Shown: positions 1 to 7,009, numbered from the stretch's first letter. The stretch: 13,151 nt of DNA from Bryobacteraceae bacterium (GCA_025929455.1 JAICMB010000030.1:1-13151); one strand, 5' to 3'. Notes: a model not told the origin generated them from the letters alone. Program-made: numbers and translations.

Positions 1-522
1 GCCGCCGGTATCGCGGCCGGTATCGTAGGGAGCCGGCTTCTGCCGCCCATCGTTGGCATCATTAGCGGACGAGCCCGCATTGGTAAAGACCCGTTCGAGC
101 ATCTGACGCAAGAGCACCGTGAGATTCTTTCCATCCTCGATCAGATGGTGGATGCGCCCGCCGATTCCACAATGCAACGGTCACGGTTGTTCCTGATGCT
201 AAAGCGCAAGCTCGCCAAACACGACATGGCGGAAGAGGATGTCGTATATCCGTTGCTGAACGCGGTGCCACAACAAAGCGCAGAGAGCAAGCATCTCTAC
301 GACGAGCACGCAGACATGAAAATTCTGTTGTTCCAGTTGGAGGAACTGCTGCAGACCGGCGGCGACTGGCGCCATGAAGTTTCAGCGCTGCGCGATTTGA
401 TTCGCCGCCACGCGCAGGATGAAGAGCAGAACGTGTTCCCGCAACTCCGGACCGCGCTCGCGCAAAATCGTTTGCCCAAAGTGTCGGGGCAGATTCGCCG
501 CGAAGAATCGTTGATTTTGTAG
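1..522 (+). CDS. Hemerythrin HHE-domain protein (5' end missing)
   Basis: The reading frame is open from the window edge to a TAG stop, giving 173 visible residues with the true start off the left side. The visible part begins with a glycine- and isoleucine-rich hydrophobic stretch (about residues 1-23), which could be a membrane segment or the end of a glycine-zipper region. A four-helix HHE metal-binding domain follows. Candidate di-iron ligands are H39 (QEHRE), H74 with E78/E79 (KHDMAEED), H103 (DEHAD) and H137 with E141 (RRHAQDEE). Proteins of this family bind a non-haem di-iron centre and take part in oxygen, nitric oxide or redox sensing or storage; which role applies here cannot be read from the sequence. 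An internal ATG at 145 would cut off the first ligand helix, so it is not the start. It converges on the next gene across a hairpin. Confidence 0.85.
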   Translation, partial: AAGIAAGIVGSRLLPPIVGIISGRARIGKDPFEHLTQEHREILSILDQMVDAPADSTMQRSRLFLMLKRKLAKHDMAEEDVVYPLLNAVPQQSAESKHLYDEHADMKILLFQLEELLQTGGDWRHEVSALRDLIRRHAQDEEQNVFPQLRTALAQNRLPKVSGQIRREESLIL

Positions 523-531
523 ACACTCAGC

Positions 532-558
532 AGGGCGGGCGGCTATGCTGCCTGCCCT
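532..558 (+). terminator. Hairpin between convergent genes, likely terminator
   Basis: A 12-base-pair stem (532-543 with 547-558) closes a three-base TAT loop, starting 10 bases after the hemerythrin stop. Two of the pairs are G-T, so the hairpin is perfect only in RNA from the + strand; the opposite-strand RNA would carry C-A mismatches at those points. There is no long T run after it, so this is not a textbook intrinsic terminator. Its place between two convergent genes still favours transcript ending or 3'-end protection. Confidence 0.5.
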
Positions 559-561
559 TCC

Positions 562-816
562 CTACCCTACCTTCACCTTCGGCGGCGGCAGGTCGCGCGC
601 CTGGCATAACGACTCGAAACCCCTCACGCCGTGCTTCCCATCGCAAAACGGCTTGTCCTCCGAAAGCCCGCAGCGGCATAGGGAAATTCTTTTGCGCCCG
701 GCGAGCCCAAACTCGCGCCCTTCCGCGTCGACAATCCAAAAGTCGCCTTCGATTCGAATCGGACCGTTGTTGACAACGGTGATCTTCGCGCCGGGCGCGC
801 CATTTTCCTCGGGCAT
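562..816 (-). CDS. CDGSH-type iron-sulfur domain protein
   Basis: This 84-residue protein carries the CDGSH (mitoNEET-like) signature in its second half: C47, C49, C58 and H62 within CRCGLSEDKPFCDGKH, spaced C-x-C-x8-C-x3-H. In this family the three cysteines and one histidine bind a redox-active, pH-sensitive 2Fe-2S cluster. The first half (residues 10-45) is a short beta-rich segment leading into RKRISLCRC, usual for small bacterial CDGSH proteins. The residue before the histidine ligand is lysine rather than the serine or threonine of the classic motif. The start ATG is preceded by AGGA about eight bases upstream. It is divergent from the exported-protein gene (42-base gap). The cellular role of bacterial CDGSH proteins is mostly unknown; redox or iron-sulfur handling is the usual guess. 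Confidence 0.9.
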   Translation of the reverse strand: MPEENGAPGAKITVVNNGPIRIEGDFWIVDAEGREFGLAGRKRISLCRCGLSEDKPFCDGKHGVRGFESLCQARDLPPPKVKVG

Positions 817-842
817 GTTGCGATCCTAACAGAACCGGGTGT

Positions 843-848
843 ATAAAG
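843..848 (+). promoter_or_regulatory. Possible -10 hexamer (TATAAA) close to start codon
   Basis: TATAAA lies 10 bases before the ATG of the exported-protein gene and partly merges with its AAGAAGGA ribosome site. If used as a -10 element the transcript would be nearly leaderless. No convincing -35 box is visible at standard spacing. Confidence 0.25.
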
Positions 849-858
849 AAGGACTCCG

Positions 859-2115
859 ATGCGTAGTTTGCTGATCGGCATCTGGGTCCCAGTGTGCCTT
901 GCGGTGTGCTGCGGCGCCCACGCGGAAGAGCCCGGCGCGCTGCTGGAGCGCATTCGCATCCATGTGGCAGAGAACCTGTCGCGGCTGCCGGACTACACGT
1001 GTCACGAAACGATCGAACGTGTGCATCGCCGGGTTGCGAGTTCGCGCAATCAAGCACTCGATAAAGTGCGGCTGGAAGTGGCGCTGGTCGGCGGACGAGA
1101 ACTATACGGATGGCCGGGTGACAAGACTATCGCGGAGCCGGATATCACGAATCTGGTGACCGATGGCGCGATCGGCAACGGGAGCTATGCGCTGTTTGCA
1201 AAGAGTATTTTTCTAACAGGCGCGGCGACGTTCGTCGAGCGCGCGGAAGAGAACGCCGCAGGGGTGCGCTGCTACCGCTTCGATTACCGCGTTCCGCTCG
1301 AGCGCAGCGGGTACCGGTTGCGCGTGGGCACGCGTGAAGCACTGGTCGGCTATCACGGTTCGGTTTGGCTGGATGATAAAACGCTCGACCTCATGCGGCT
1401 CGGCGTCGTCGCCGATAACATCCCCGAGGAATTACTGCTGCAGTCGAGCGAACAGAGCGTCGAGTATGGGCGCGCAAAGATCGGCGGCTCCGAGTTTCTA
1501 CTGCCGAGGACCGCGGAGATGTCGCTCACGGGTGTGACCGGCTCGGTTAATCTGAACCGCACGCGATTCAATGCCTGCCGCCAATACACCGGCGAGTCGG
1601 TGGTGTCGTTCGGCGATCCGCCGCCGCAGGACACGCTCGCGCCCGCTGCGCCTACGCCAGTTGCCGAAGTGAAGCTGCCCGAACAATTTGAGGCGGATGT
1701 CGCGCTCGAAACGCTCATCGACGAACATTCGGCGGTGGGCGACACGGTGCATTTAAAATTGCTGAACCGCGTCAAGGTGCACGGCAAGACCGTTTTGCCG
1801 AAGGCAGCCACTCTGCTTGCGCGCATCACGCGAATGCACCACGACGGTCGCGCCTGGCATGTGGGCTTCACGTTTACCGACGCGGAGTTCGCGGGCGGGC
1901 ACGCCGATCTGACGGGGCGCGAAACGCACGTGTTCGCGAGCGCCGTCCTTCCCGAAGCGGGGTACGGACCGAGTTTCCACGGTCTGCAGCGCGAGTTAAT
2001 GGAACCCCGCGACGCGGAAGCGGACGGCCTCATGCTGGCATCCGGAACGCTGCGCATCCGTCCAGGGTTTCGCATGATGCTGCGCAGCCATTTGCGGCAT
2101 CGCGCGGCGCGGTAG
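859..2115 (+). CDS. Exported hypothetical protein, Acidobacteria-type
   Basis: The protein has 418 residues. A signal peptide covers about residues 1-22, hydrophobic and ending near CCGAHA, so it is probably periplasmic or outer-membrane associated. The first domain opens with LPDYTCHETIER (43-54), a motif I associate with a family of exported acidobacterial proteins of unknown function; the region to about residue 250 looks beta-rich. A proline-rich linker (about 252-270) leads to a second beta-rich module (about 280-350) with the pattern AVGDTVHLKL, then a conserved-looking VLPKAATLLARITR stretch, resembling small barrel modules that sit on secretion or envelope proteins. No catalytic residues are evident. 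The start is supported by AAGAAGGA five bases upstream. The GH88 gene follows after 21 bases, so the two may be co-transcribed. I can name no function. Confidence 0.8.
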   Translation: MRSLLIGIWVPVCLAVCCGAHAEEPGALLERIRIHVAENLSRLPDYTCHETIERVHRRVASSRNQALDKVRLEVALVGGRELYGWPGDKTIAEPDITNLVTDGAIGNGSYALFAKSIFLTGAATFVERAEENAAGVRCYRFDYRVPLERSGYRLRVGTREALVGYHGSVWLDDKTLDLMRLGVVADNIPEELLLQSSEQSVEYGRAKIGGSEFLLPRTAEMSLTGVTGSVNLNRTRFNACRQYTGESVVSFGDPPPQDTLAPAAPTPVAEVKLPEQFEADVALETLIDEHSAVGDTVHLKLLNRVKVHGKTVLPKAATLLARITRMHHDGRAWHVGFTFTDAEFAGGHADLTGRETHVFASAVLPEAGYGPSFHGLQRELMEPRDAEADGLMLASGTLRIRPGFRMMLRSHLRHRAAR

Positions 2116-2118
2116 CGC

Positions 2119-2124
2119 TAAAAT
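2119..2124 (+). promoter_or_regulatory. Possible -10 hexamer (TAAAAT) close to start codon
   Basis: TAAAAT sits between the stop of the exported-protein gene and the GH88 start, 12 bases before the ATG. The only -35-like sequence (TTGCGG, 2092-2097) is 21 bases away, longer than normal spacing. It could give the GH88 gene its own short-leader transcript. Confidence 0.25.
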
Positions 2125-2136
2125 CCGAAGAACACG

Positions 2137-3276
2137 ATGATCCAGTTCGTCCTCGAGGCGGATCGCGAGCTCTTCGAAGGAGCGCTGCGCTTTGCCAAAA
2201 AACAGGTCCGCCATCTCGTCGAAACATATCCGGATTTCTATCCGATGTACACGGTGAACGGGCATTGGAAGCACGAAAAGCCCGCCTGGACACATTGGTG
2301 CGACGGCTTTCTGCCGGGCATGATGTGGATTTTCGAGCGGCGCCCCACGGCCACTCCGAACGGGCACGCGGACGATTCGGCATTCTGGCGCGAGCAGGCT
2401 GAGCGCTATTCGAAGCCGCTCGAGCCGCGCAAGGACGACCGCGAAGTACACGACCTCGGTTTCATTTTCATGTCGACGTACTTTCGCTGGTACCAGTTGA
2501 CGCACGACCGCGAGAAGCAGGATGTGGTGATCGAAGCAGGCCGCACGCTAGCGCTGCGCTTCAACGAGAACGGACATTTTCTGCGTTCGTTCGTGGCCGA
2601 AGATTCGCTGTTCATCGACATCATGATGAACGTCGGCATCATCTTCTACGCAGCGCGCGAGACGGCCGACAAGAAGTTGCGCGATCTTGCGCTGCGGCAC
2701 TCGCTGACGACGCGGAAATATCTGGTGCGGGGTGACGGATCGACGGCGCATGAGGGCATTTTCGATCCGGAGACGGGCGAGTTTCTGCGGCAGACGACGC
2801 AGCAGGGCTGGCGCGGCGATTCGTGCTGGTCGCGCGGGCTGGCATGGTCGCTGTACGGTTTTAACACTGCGTTTGAGTACAGCCGCGATCCGCGCTTTCT
2901 CGAGACGTCGCAGGCTTGCGCGGATTATTTCATCACGCATACCAATGCGGATGGCGTTCCACCGTGGGACTTCAATGCACCGCGCGAGAGCCGGCAGTTG
3001 CTGGACACTTCGGCCGCGGCGATTGCGGCTAGCGGCCTGCTGCGTTTGTGCCGGCAGGTGCAGGATCCCATGAAAGGACACCTGTACTGGTCCGCGGCGG
3101 TGCGCATGCTGCGCGCTCTTTGCGAGAAGCACGTGGCGGTGAAGGACAAACGCTGGGAAGGCATTCTCAAGGGCGGCGTTTACCACGTGCATAAAGAATT
3201 GGGCGTGGATGAGAGCGTCATGTGGGGTGAGTATTTTTTTGTTGAGGCACTCGACCAGGCGCTGGCGCAGGTTTAA
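2137..3276 (+). CDS. Glycoside hydrolase family 88, unsaturated uronyl hydrolase
   Basis: A 379-residue (alpha/alpha)6-barrel enzyme of the GH88 family, normal in length. Members remove 4,5-unsaturated uronic acids from the ends of oligosaccharides left by polysaccharide lyases, by hydrating the double bond. Visible family features are the aromatic YPDFYPMYT and WTHWCDGFLPGMMW segments near the N-terminus and HDLGFIF with candidate catalytic D106. FIDIMMN has candidate D161, and WRGDSCWSRGLAWSLYGF (225-242) forms part of the substrate pocket. The two aspartates match the positions known from Bacillus UGL. There is no signal peptide, so it acts in the cytoplasm on imported oligosaccharides. 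No lyase gene is visible nearby. The exact substrate (pectin-, glycosaminoglycan- or xanthan-derived) cannot be told from the sequence. Confidence 0.9.
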   Translation: MIQFVLEADRELFEGALRFAKKQVRHLVETYPDFYPMYTVNGHWKHEKPAWTHWCDGFLPGMMWIFERRPTATPNGHADDSAFWREQAERYSKPLEPRKDDREVHDLGFIFMSTYFRWYQLTHDREKQDVVIEAGRTLALRFNENGHFLRSFVAEDSLFIDIMMNVGIIFYAARETADKKLRDLALRHSLTTRKYLVRGDGSTAHEGIFDPETGEFLRQTTQQGWRGDSCWSRGLAWSLYGFNTAFEYSRDPRFLETSQACADYFITHTNADGVPPWDFNAPRESRQLLDTSAAAIAASGLLRLCRQVQDPMKGHLYWSAAVRMLRALCEKHVAVKDKRWEGILKGGVYHVHKELGVDESVMWGEYFFVEALDQALAQV

Positions 3277-3285
3277 GAAGAGCGG

Positions 3286-3345
3286 GTCTGGAGTAGCTGA
3301 CCGTTAACCCAGGCATCGGCTACAAGGAACTGGGTCTCGTCAGTG
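3286..3345 (+). repeat. Dispersed repeat, copy A
   Basis: The copy begins GTCTGGAGTAGC nine bases after the GH88 stop and contains the core at 3312-3332 (GGCATCGGCTACAAGG followed by AACTG). The core is the same as copy C at 20 of 21 bases and as copy B at 18 of 21. Confidence 0.7.
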
Positions 3346-3373
3346 AGCCGGGGCATCGTGCGGTGGCGGACGA

Positions 3374-3410
3374 GGCGGGTTTGGCAACCCGCCGCAGGCT
3401 GACAGCCTGC
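3374..3410. repeat. REP-like double hairpin, copy 1
   Basis: Two perfect hairpins lie back to back with no spacer. The first has an 8-base-pair stem (3374-3381 with 3386-3393) and a four-base loop. The second has a 7-base-pair stem (3394-3400 with 3404-3410) and a GAC loop, followed by CCCAC. The arrangement recurs at 3540-3575 with different stem sequences. Confidence 0.75.
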
Positions 3411-3441
3411 CCCACCTCGGAGCGTCGGCGCTGGAAGTTCC

Positions 3442-3500
3442 TCAGGAGTGGCCAACCGTCAACCCCGGCATGAGCTGCAAGGAACTGGCTTTCGCGAAAG
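3442..3500 (+). repeat. Dispersed repeat, copy B
   Basis: This is the most diverged copy, with its core at 3467-3487. Its distal part forms its own hairpin: CTGG and CTTTC (3485-3493) pair with GAAAG and CCAG (3496-3505) with one bulged A. That hairpin is not kept in copies A or C. Confidence 0.65.
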
Positions 3501-3539
3501 ACCAGCAGACCGGACCCGGGATCGCAGGGCGGCGGACGA

Positions 3540-3575
3540 GGCCGATTGACAATCGGCCGCCGGTTGCCAACCTGC
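3540..3575. repeat. REP-like double hairpin, copy 2
   Basis: The first hairpin has an 8-base-pair perfect stem (3540-3547 with 3551-3558) and a GAC loop. The second (3559-3575) has a 7-base stem with one mismatch and a GCC loop. As in copy 1, the two are directly adjacent and follow GGCGGACGAG. The stem bases differ from copy 1 but pairing is kept. Confidence 0.7.
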
Positions 3576-3610
3576 CCGACGCGCGGCGAAGTTCTTTAGG
3601 AGACCAGCGG

Positions 3611-3626
3611 CAGGCGTGGACGCCTG
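3611..3626. repeat. Single REP-like hairpin before hrpB
   Basis: CAGGCGT pairs perfectly with ACGCCTG around a GG loop, followed by AGCCAC. It resembles the second hairpin of copy 1, with the stem lengthened and altered by compensating changes. It ends only nine bases before the TTG start of hrpB, so in the mRNA it would sit over the normal ribosome-binding position and might lower translation. Confidence 0.6.
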
Positions 3627-3635
3627 AGCCACGAT

Positions 3636-5948
3636 TTGCAACTTCCGATTGATGCGCTGCTGCCCGCCATTCGCGCAGAGTTGCGGCACGCGCCGAACCT
3701 GATCGTCGAAGCGGCGCCGGGCGCGGGCAAAACTACCCGCGTGCCGCCCGCGCTGTTGGAAGACGTGGACGGCGAGATCGTTGTTCTCGAGCCCAGGCGC
3801 ATTGCGGCGCGCATGGCTGCGCGGCGCGTAGCGCAGGAACTGGGCGAAAGCGTCGGGCAAACCGTTGGTTACCAGGTTCGCTTTGAACAGGCTGGGGGCC
3901 CGCGCACGCGCGTGCGCTTCGTGACCGAGGGCGTGCTCACACGGCGCTTGGTGAGTGGCGATGCAATGGAGCGCGTCGCGGCTGTCGTGCTCGATGAATT
4001 TCACGAGCGGCACATCGACACCGACCTGGCGCTGGCTCTGCTGCGGCGGCTGCAGCGGTCAGAGCGGCCGGACTTAAAGCTGGTGGTGATGTCGGCCACG
4101 CTCGATCCAGCGCCGGTGGCGGCGTTTCTCGGAGACGCGCCGGTGCTGCGCAGCGAGGGGCGGCTGTTTCCGCTAGAGACGATGTACACGCCGTATTCGG
4201 CGGCGCCGCTCGAAGAGCAGGTGGCGTCCGCGGTAGAAAGGCTCGGCGGCGATGCAGGCGACATGCTCGTTTTCCTTCCGGGGGCGGCCGAGATTCGCCG
4301 TACGGCGCGCGCATGCGAGGGTGTCGCACGCGGACGCGACCTGCTCATGCTGCCGCTCTATGGCGACCTCACGCCGGAGGAGCAGGACCGTGCGGTTGCG
4401 CCCGCGGCGCGGCGCAAGCTGATTCTATCCACTAATATTGCGGAAAGCTCGATCACGATCGACGGCGTGACGGCGGTAATCGACAGCGGGCTGGCACGTA
4501 TTGCCGAGGACAATCCATGGACGGGGCTGCCGGTGCTGCGCGTTGCGCGCGTGAGCAAGGCGTCATGCACACAGCGCGCGGGCCGAGCGGCGCGGACAGC
4601 GCCCGGACGTGTTATACGGCTGTACACGCAGGACGACTTCGCGCGCCGCGCGGATCACGACGCGCCCGAAATACTGCGGCGCGAGCTGTCGCAAGTCTGT
4701 CTTGACCTGAAGGCGATCGGCGTCGATGATCCACGCGAAATCGAATGGTTGGATGCGCCGCCCGATGCCGCCGTAAATGCGGCCGAGGCGCTGCTGGAAC
4801 GATTGAGCGCGCGCGGCGAGCGGGCCCGGCGCATGGCACGCCTACCGGTTCATCCGAGGCTCGCGCGGGTCGCAGTCGAAGGCGCAGATCGCGGTGTAGC
4901 GGAGGATGCATGCGCGGTCGCGGCGCTGCTCAGCGCCGGCGAGCGAACCGGTTCGGTGGACGTCCTACAAGCTGCGGAGCAGAGCGGAGGCGTTACGCGC
5001 GCAATCACGCGTCAACTGCAGCGGCTGCTGCGCGCGCCACGCGGCAGCAAAGATGATGACGCACTGCTGCAAGCGATTCTGAGCGGGTTTCCGGACCGCG
5101 TCGCTCGGCGGCGGCGCGACCGCCAAGTGCGGCTCGCGAACGGGATGGCCGCGGAGTTCGCGGGCGAGCCGCCCGTGTACGAGTTTATGTGTGTGCTGGA
5201 TGTGGAGGACCGTCCCGAGAAACCGTTGCCCGTGGTGCGGCTGGCGAGCCGTATCGAACCGGAGTGGCTGCTCGACATGTTTCCCGAGCGCGTGACGGAA
5301 CGCGCCGGTGTGGACTGGAACCGAGCGGCGGAACGAGTTGAGAGCGTGAGCGCGCTGCTGTACGACGGTCTCATGATCGAGGAAACGCGCTCCGGCGCGC
5401 CGGATGCGGAGCAGGCTGCGCGACTGCTCGCGGAGAAGGCTTTGGAAGCCGGGCTGGAGCGGTTTGTGGACCGCGAGGAACTGGCCGCACTCAATGCGCG
5501 CATGGAGTTCGCGGCGGAGCACGCGCATATCGAGAAGCCGGACGTCGCGACAGCACTTGCGGAGCTTTGCTACGGGCTGCGAAGCTTCGCGGAGCTGAAG
5601 GACGCCGCGCCGGGCTTGCTGCCATCGATTGCGGCGCGAGTCGGACCGGTGTTGGAGGAAGTTGCGCCTTTACGGGTGCGGCTGCCGAACGGCCGCGCGG
5701 TGCGCGTTCAATATGAGAGCGGGCGGCCGCCTTGGATTGCCTCGCGGCTGCAGGATTTTTTTGGCATGAAGGAGACACCGCGGGTCGCGCGCGGTGCAGT
5801 GGCGCTGGTGGTGCATCTGCTCGCGCCGAACCACAGGCCGGTGCAAACTACGACCGATCTGGCCGGGTTTTGGGAGCGGCTTTATCCGCAGGTGCGCCGG
5901 GAGCTGAGTCGAAGGTATCCGAAACACGCTTGGCCGGAGAAGCCGTGA
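3636..5948 (+). CDS. hrpB: ATP-dependent RNA helicase HrpB (DEAH box)
   Basis: A 770-residue superfamily 2 helicase, slightly shorter than typical HrpB (about 800 or more). Walker A is APGAGKT (K32), the Walker B/DEAH variant is DEFH (120-123), motif III is SAT (153-155) and motif VI is QRAGRAAR (313-320). The family-specific C-terminal domain ends with the hallmark HRPVQTTTDL, GFWERLYPQVRREL and RYPKHAWPE segments. HrpB proteins are cytoplasmic ATPases thought to remodel RNA; their precise role in bacteria is poorly defined. The start is TTG: the frame has a stop at 3597-3599, no in-frame ATG or GTG precedes the family N-terminus, and LPIDALLP lies where HrpB proteins normally begin. There is no good ribosome site and a hairpin lies just upstream, suggesting weak translation. 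Motif VI has alanine (A319) where the usual form has the second glycine. It ends 19 bases before the convergent DsbD-N gene. Confidence 0.95.
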   Translation: MQLPIDALLPAIRAELRHAPNLIVEAAPGAGKTTRVPPALLEDVDGEIVVLEPRRIAARMAARRVAQELGESVGQTVGYQVRFEQAGGPRTRVRFVTEGVLTRRLVSGDAMERVAAVVLDEFHERHIDTDLALALLRRLQRSERPDLKLVVMSATLDPAPVAAFLGDAPVLRSEGRLFPLETMYTPYSAAPLEEQVASAVERLGGDAGDMLVFLPGAAEIRRTARACEGVARGRDLLMLPLYGDLTPEEQDRAVAPAARRKLILSTNIAESSITIDGVTAVIDSGLARIAEDNPWTGLPVLRVARVSKASCTQRAGRAARTAPGRVIRLYTQDDFARRADHDAPEILRRELSQVCLDLKAIGVDDPREIEWLDAPPDAAVNAAEALLERLSARGERARRMARLPVHPRLARVAVEGADRGVAEDACAVAALLSAGERTGSVDVLQAAEQSGGVTRAITRQLQRLLRAPRGSKDDDALLQAILSGFPDRVARRRRDRQVRLANGMAAEFAGEPPVYEFMCVLDVEDRPEKPLPVVRLASRIEPEWLLDMFPERVTERAGVDWNRAAERVESVSALLYDGLMIEETRSGAPDAEQAARLLAEKALEAGLERFVDREELAALNARMEFAAEHAHIEKPDVATALAELCYGLRSFAELKDAAPGLLPSIAARVGPVLEEVAPLRVRLPNGRAVRVQYESGRPPWIASRLQDFFGMKETPRVARGAVALVVHLLAPNHRPVQTTTDLAGFWERLYPQVRRELSRRYPKHAWPEKP

Positions 5949-5967
5949 GAACCGCCTGCGCTACGGG

Positions 5968-6468
5968 CTAACGAATGTCGAGCGGGAGCGGCACTTCGAT
6001 AGTGCGCGGGGGCAGGCACTCGCGGTCGTTGCAGGCCTGGTACCGCACTTTGCCGGTGATGGTGGCGGGGCCTGGATGCGCGTTCGGATCGGCTTTGAAT
6101 TTCGTAATTACGTCAAACGTGCCGCTGAAGGTTGCGAGCGGCTTCATCGAAAACGCGAAGCGCTCGTGCTTGGCGTGTGGGTAGACGGTCTGCTCCGGTT
6201 TCGCGGCGGCGCCGGTCCAGGTGACGCGCAGCGGGATAAGGTAGTCCTCTTCGGGCGCGTTGCTGTTCACGTGATAGCCGGGACGTACCGCCACCGGCAG
6301 CTTCACTGTGAACTCTTCACTGCGCTTAACCGAAATACGGGGGACCGGGCCGGCCGTGAGGACGTTGTTATTTTGCGCGATCAGGCACGATGCCGCCAGC
6401 GCCGTTGCTATTAGAAGCAGCAGGATTCGGCGCGGCCAGCAGCGTTTCGATCTCTTTCTGGAATCCAT
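5968..6468 (-). CDS. DsbD N-terminal (alpha) domain protein, stand-alone
   Basis: With the ATG at 6468 this is a 166-residue exported protein. The N-terminus MDSRKRSKRCWPRR is strongly basic and is followed by a hydrophobic run to about residue 32 (LLLLIATALAASCLIAQ), a good signal peptide; AASC gives only a weak lipobox. The mature part is an immunoglobulin-like fold of the DsbD N-terminal family, ending in YQACNDRECLPP with the redox pair C146 and C151 (C-x4-C). In DsbD this domain passes electrons from the membrane domain to periplasmic thiol partners. Here the membrane and thioredoxin parts are absent. It overlaps the upstream TlpA-type gene by 101 bases in another frame. A longer frame begins at 6516, but that would place a basic extension before the signal peptide. 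Electron exchange with the neighbouring TlpA protein is an inference from adjacency. Confidence 0.85.
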   Translation of the reverse strand: MDSRKRSKRCWPRRILLLLIATALAASCLIAQNNNVLTAGPVPRISVKRSEEFTVKLPVAVRPGYHVNSNAPEEDYLIPLRVTWTGAAAKPEQTVYPHAKHERFAFSMKPLATFSGTFDVITKFKADPNAHPGPATITGKVRYQACNDRECLPPRTIEVPLPLDIR

Positions 6469-6961
6469 CTTTTCCGGTCTCCAGGCCAACGTGAACTTTC
6501 GCGATGCGGCCGTCACGATCGATCAGGAACGTAGTGGGCAGCGCATCGAGCCCGCCATAGAGCGCGCCGATGTGTTCGTTCCCGACCATCACGCGGTAGT
6601 TCATCTTGCGCTGTTCGATATAAGGCTTCACATCGTCCCAGCCGCCTTCGTCCATGGACACGCCCAGAACCGCGAAGCCGCGATTCTTGTACTTGTTCTC
6701 GAATTCCATGAACCAGGGGATCTCGATTTTGCAGGGGCCGCACCAGGTTGCCCAGAAATCGAGCAGCACCACTTTGCCGCGGTAATCGGACAGGCGCACG
6801 GTCGCGCCCGTGGAGTCTTTCAGCGTGAAATCGGGCGCTGCGTTGCGGTTGCCGGCCGTCTTCACCGACGCGGCGCTGGCCGTGCTCGGTGCATTCGAAC
6901 AGCCGGTCGCGAGCAGAATTGTGAGAGCGGCGGCGCTGGCGCCGGCGCGGAAGCCGATCAT
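6368..6961 (-). CDS. TlpA/ResA-type thioredoxin lipoprotein
   Basis: The 197-residue protein begins with a lipoprotein signal (ILLATGC, lipid-attachment C21), so it is membrane anchored outside the cytoplasm. A low-complexity linker (22-42) leads to a thioredoxin-like domain of the AhpC-TSA/TlpA type: APDFTLKD (42-49), the active site WCGPC with C74 and C77, and the cis-proline loop LPTTFLID (P142). Such proteins reduce disulfides in exported partners, for example during cytochrome c maturation; the partner here is unknown. The domain proper ends near residue 172. The last 25 or so residues are a polar, disordered-looking tail encoded where the next gene's signal peptide is also encoded. The start ATG has AGGAG about 12 bases upstream, rather far, and a TATAAT box before that. 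It lies 48 bases after the GH1-like gene on the same strand. Confidence 0.9.
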   Translation of the reverse strand: MIGFRAGASAAALTILLATGCSNAPSTASAASVKTAGNRNAAPDFTLKDSTGATVRLSDYRGKVVLLDFWATWCGPCKIEIPWFMEFENKYKNRGFAVLGVSMDEGGWDDVKPYIEQRKMNYRVMVGNEHIGALYGGLDALPTTFLIDRDGRIAKVHVGLETGKDGFQKEIETLLAAPNPAASNSNGAGGIVPDRAK

Positions 6962-6982
6962 GATTGGGGGTGCGCTCCTGTA

Positions 6983-6995
6983 CCGATTATATCGG
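6983..6995 (-). promoter_or_regulatory. Putative promoter (TATAAT within a palindrome) for the TlpA gene
   Basis: A perfect TATAAT on the - strand (6991 to 6986) sits inside the inverted repeat CCGAT-ATA-ATCGG, 24 bases before the TlpA-type start. No good -35 box is seen; the region upstream is A-rich. It would uncouple the TlpA/DsbD-N pair from the isomerase/glycosidase operon. The palindrome could also be a small operator. Confidence 0.4.
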
Positions 6996-7009
6996 CCCTG
7001 CTTATTGTT

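Larger units (their letters stand above)
3277..3635. repeat. Intergenic tandem repeat block between GH88 and hrpB
   Basis: This 359-base gap has no credible gene. It is built from about two imperfect tandem units with a period of roughly 155-166 bases. Each unit has, in order, a roughly 60-base element with core CAAGGAACTG, the string GGCGGACGAG (3365-3374 and 3531-3540), two directly adjacent hairpins, and a closing GAAGTTCYTYAGGAG (3434-3448 and 3588-3602, 13 of 15 bases the same). A remnant of a third unit, with one hairpin (3611-3626), runs up to the hrpB start. The units differ a good deal, pointing to an old duplication or independent insertions. Confidence 0.75.

Noticed and set aside
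764..779. Perfect 7-base inverted repeat containing TTGACA
   Set aside because: It lies inside the CDGSH coding region and is explained by its V-N-N-G-P codons; no -10 box follows at suitable distance.
1353..2075. 240-codon - strand frame inside the exported-protein gene
   Set aside because: Serine/arginine-rich shadow translation with no motif, opposite a gene with signal peptide and ribosome site.
3277..3635. CRISPR array in the repeat block
   Set aside because: Repeats are imperfect, too few, and spaced about 155-166 bases; no cas genes are present.
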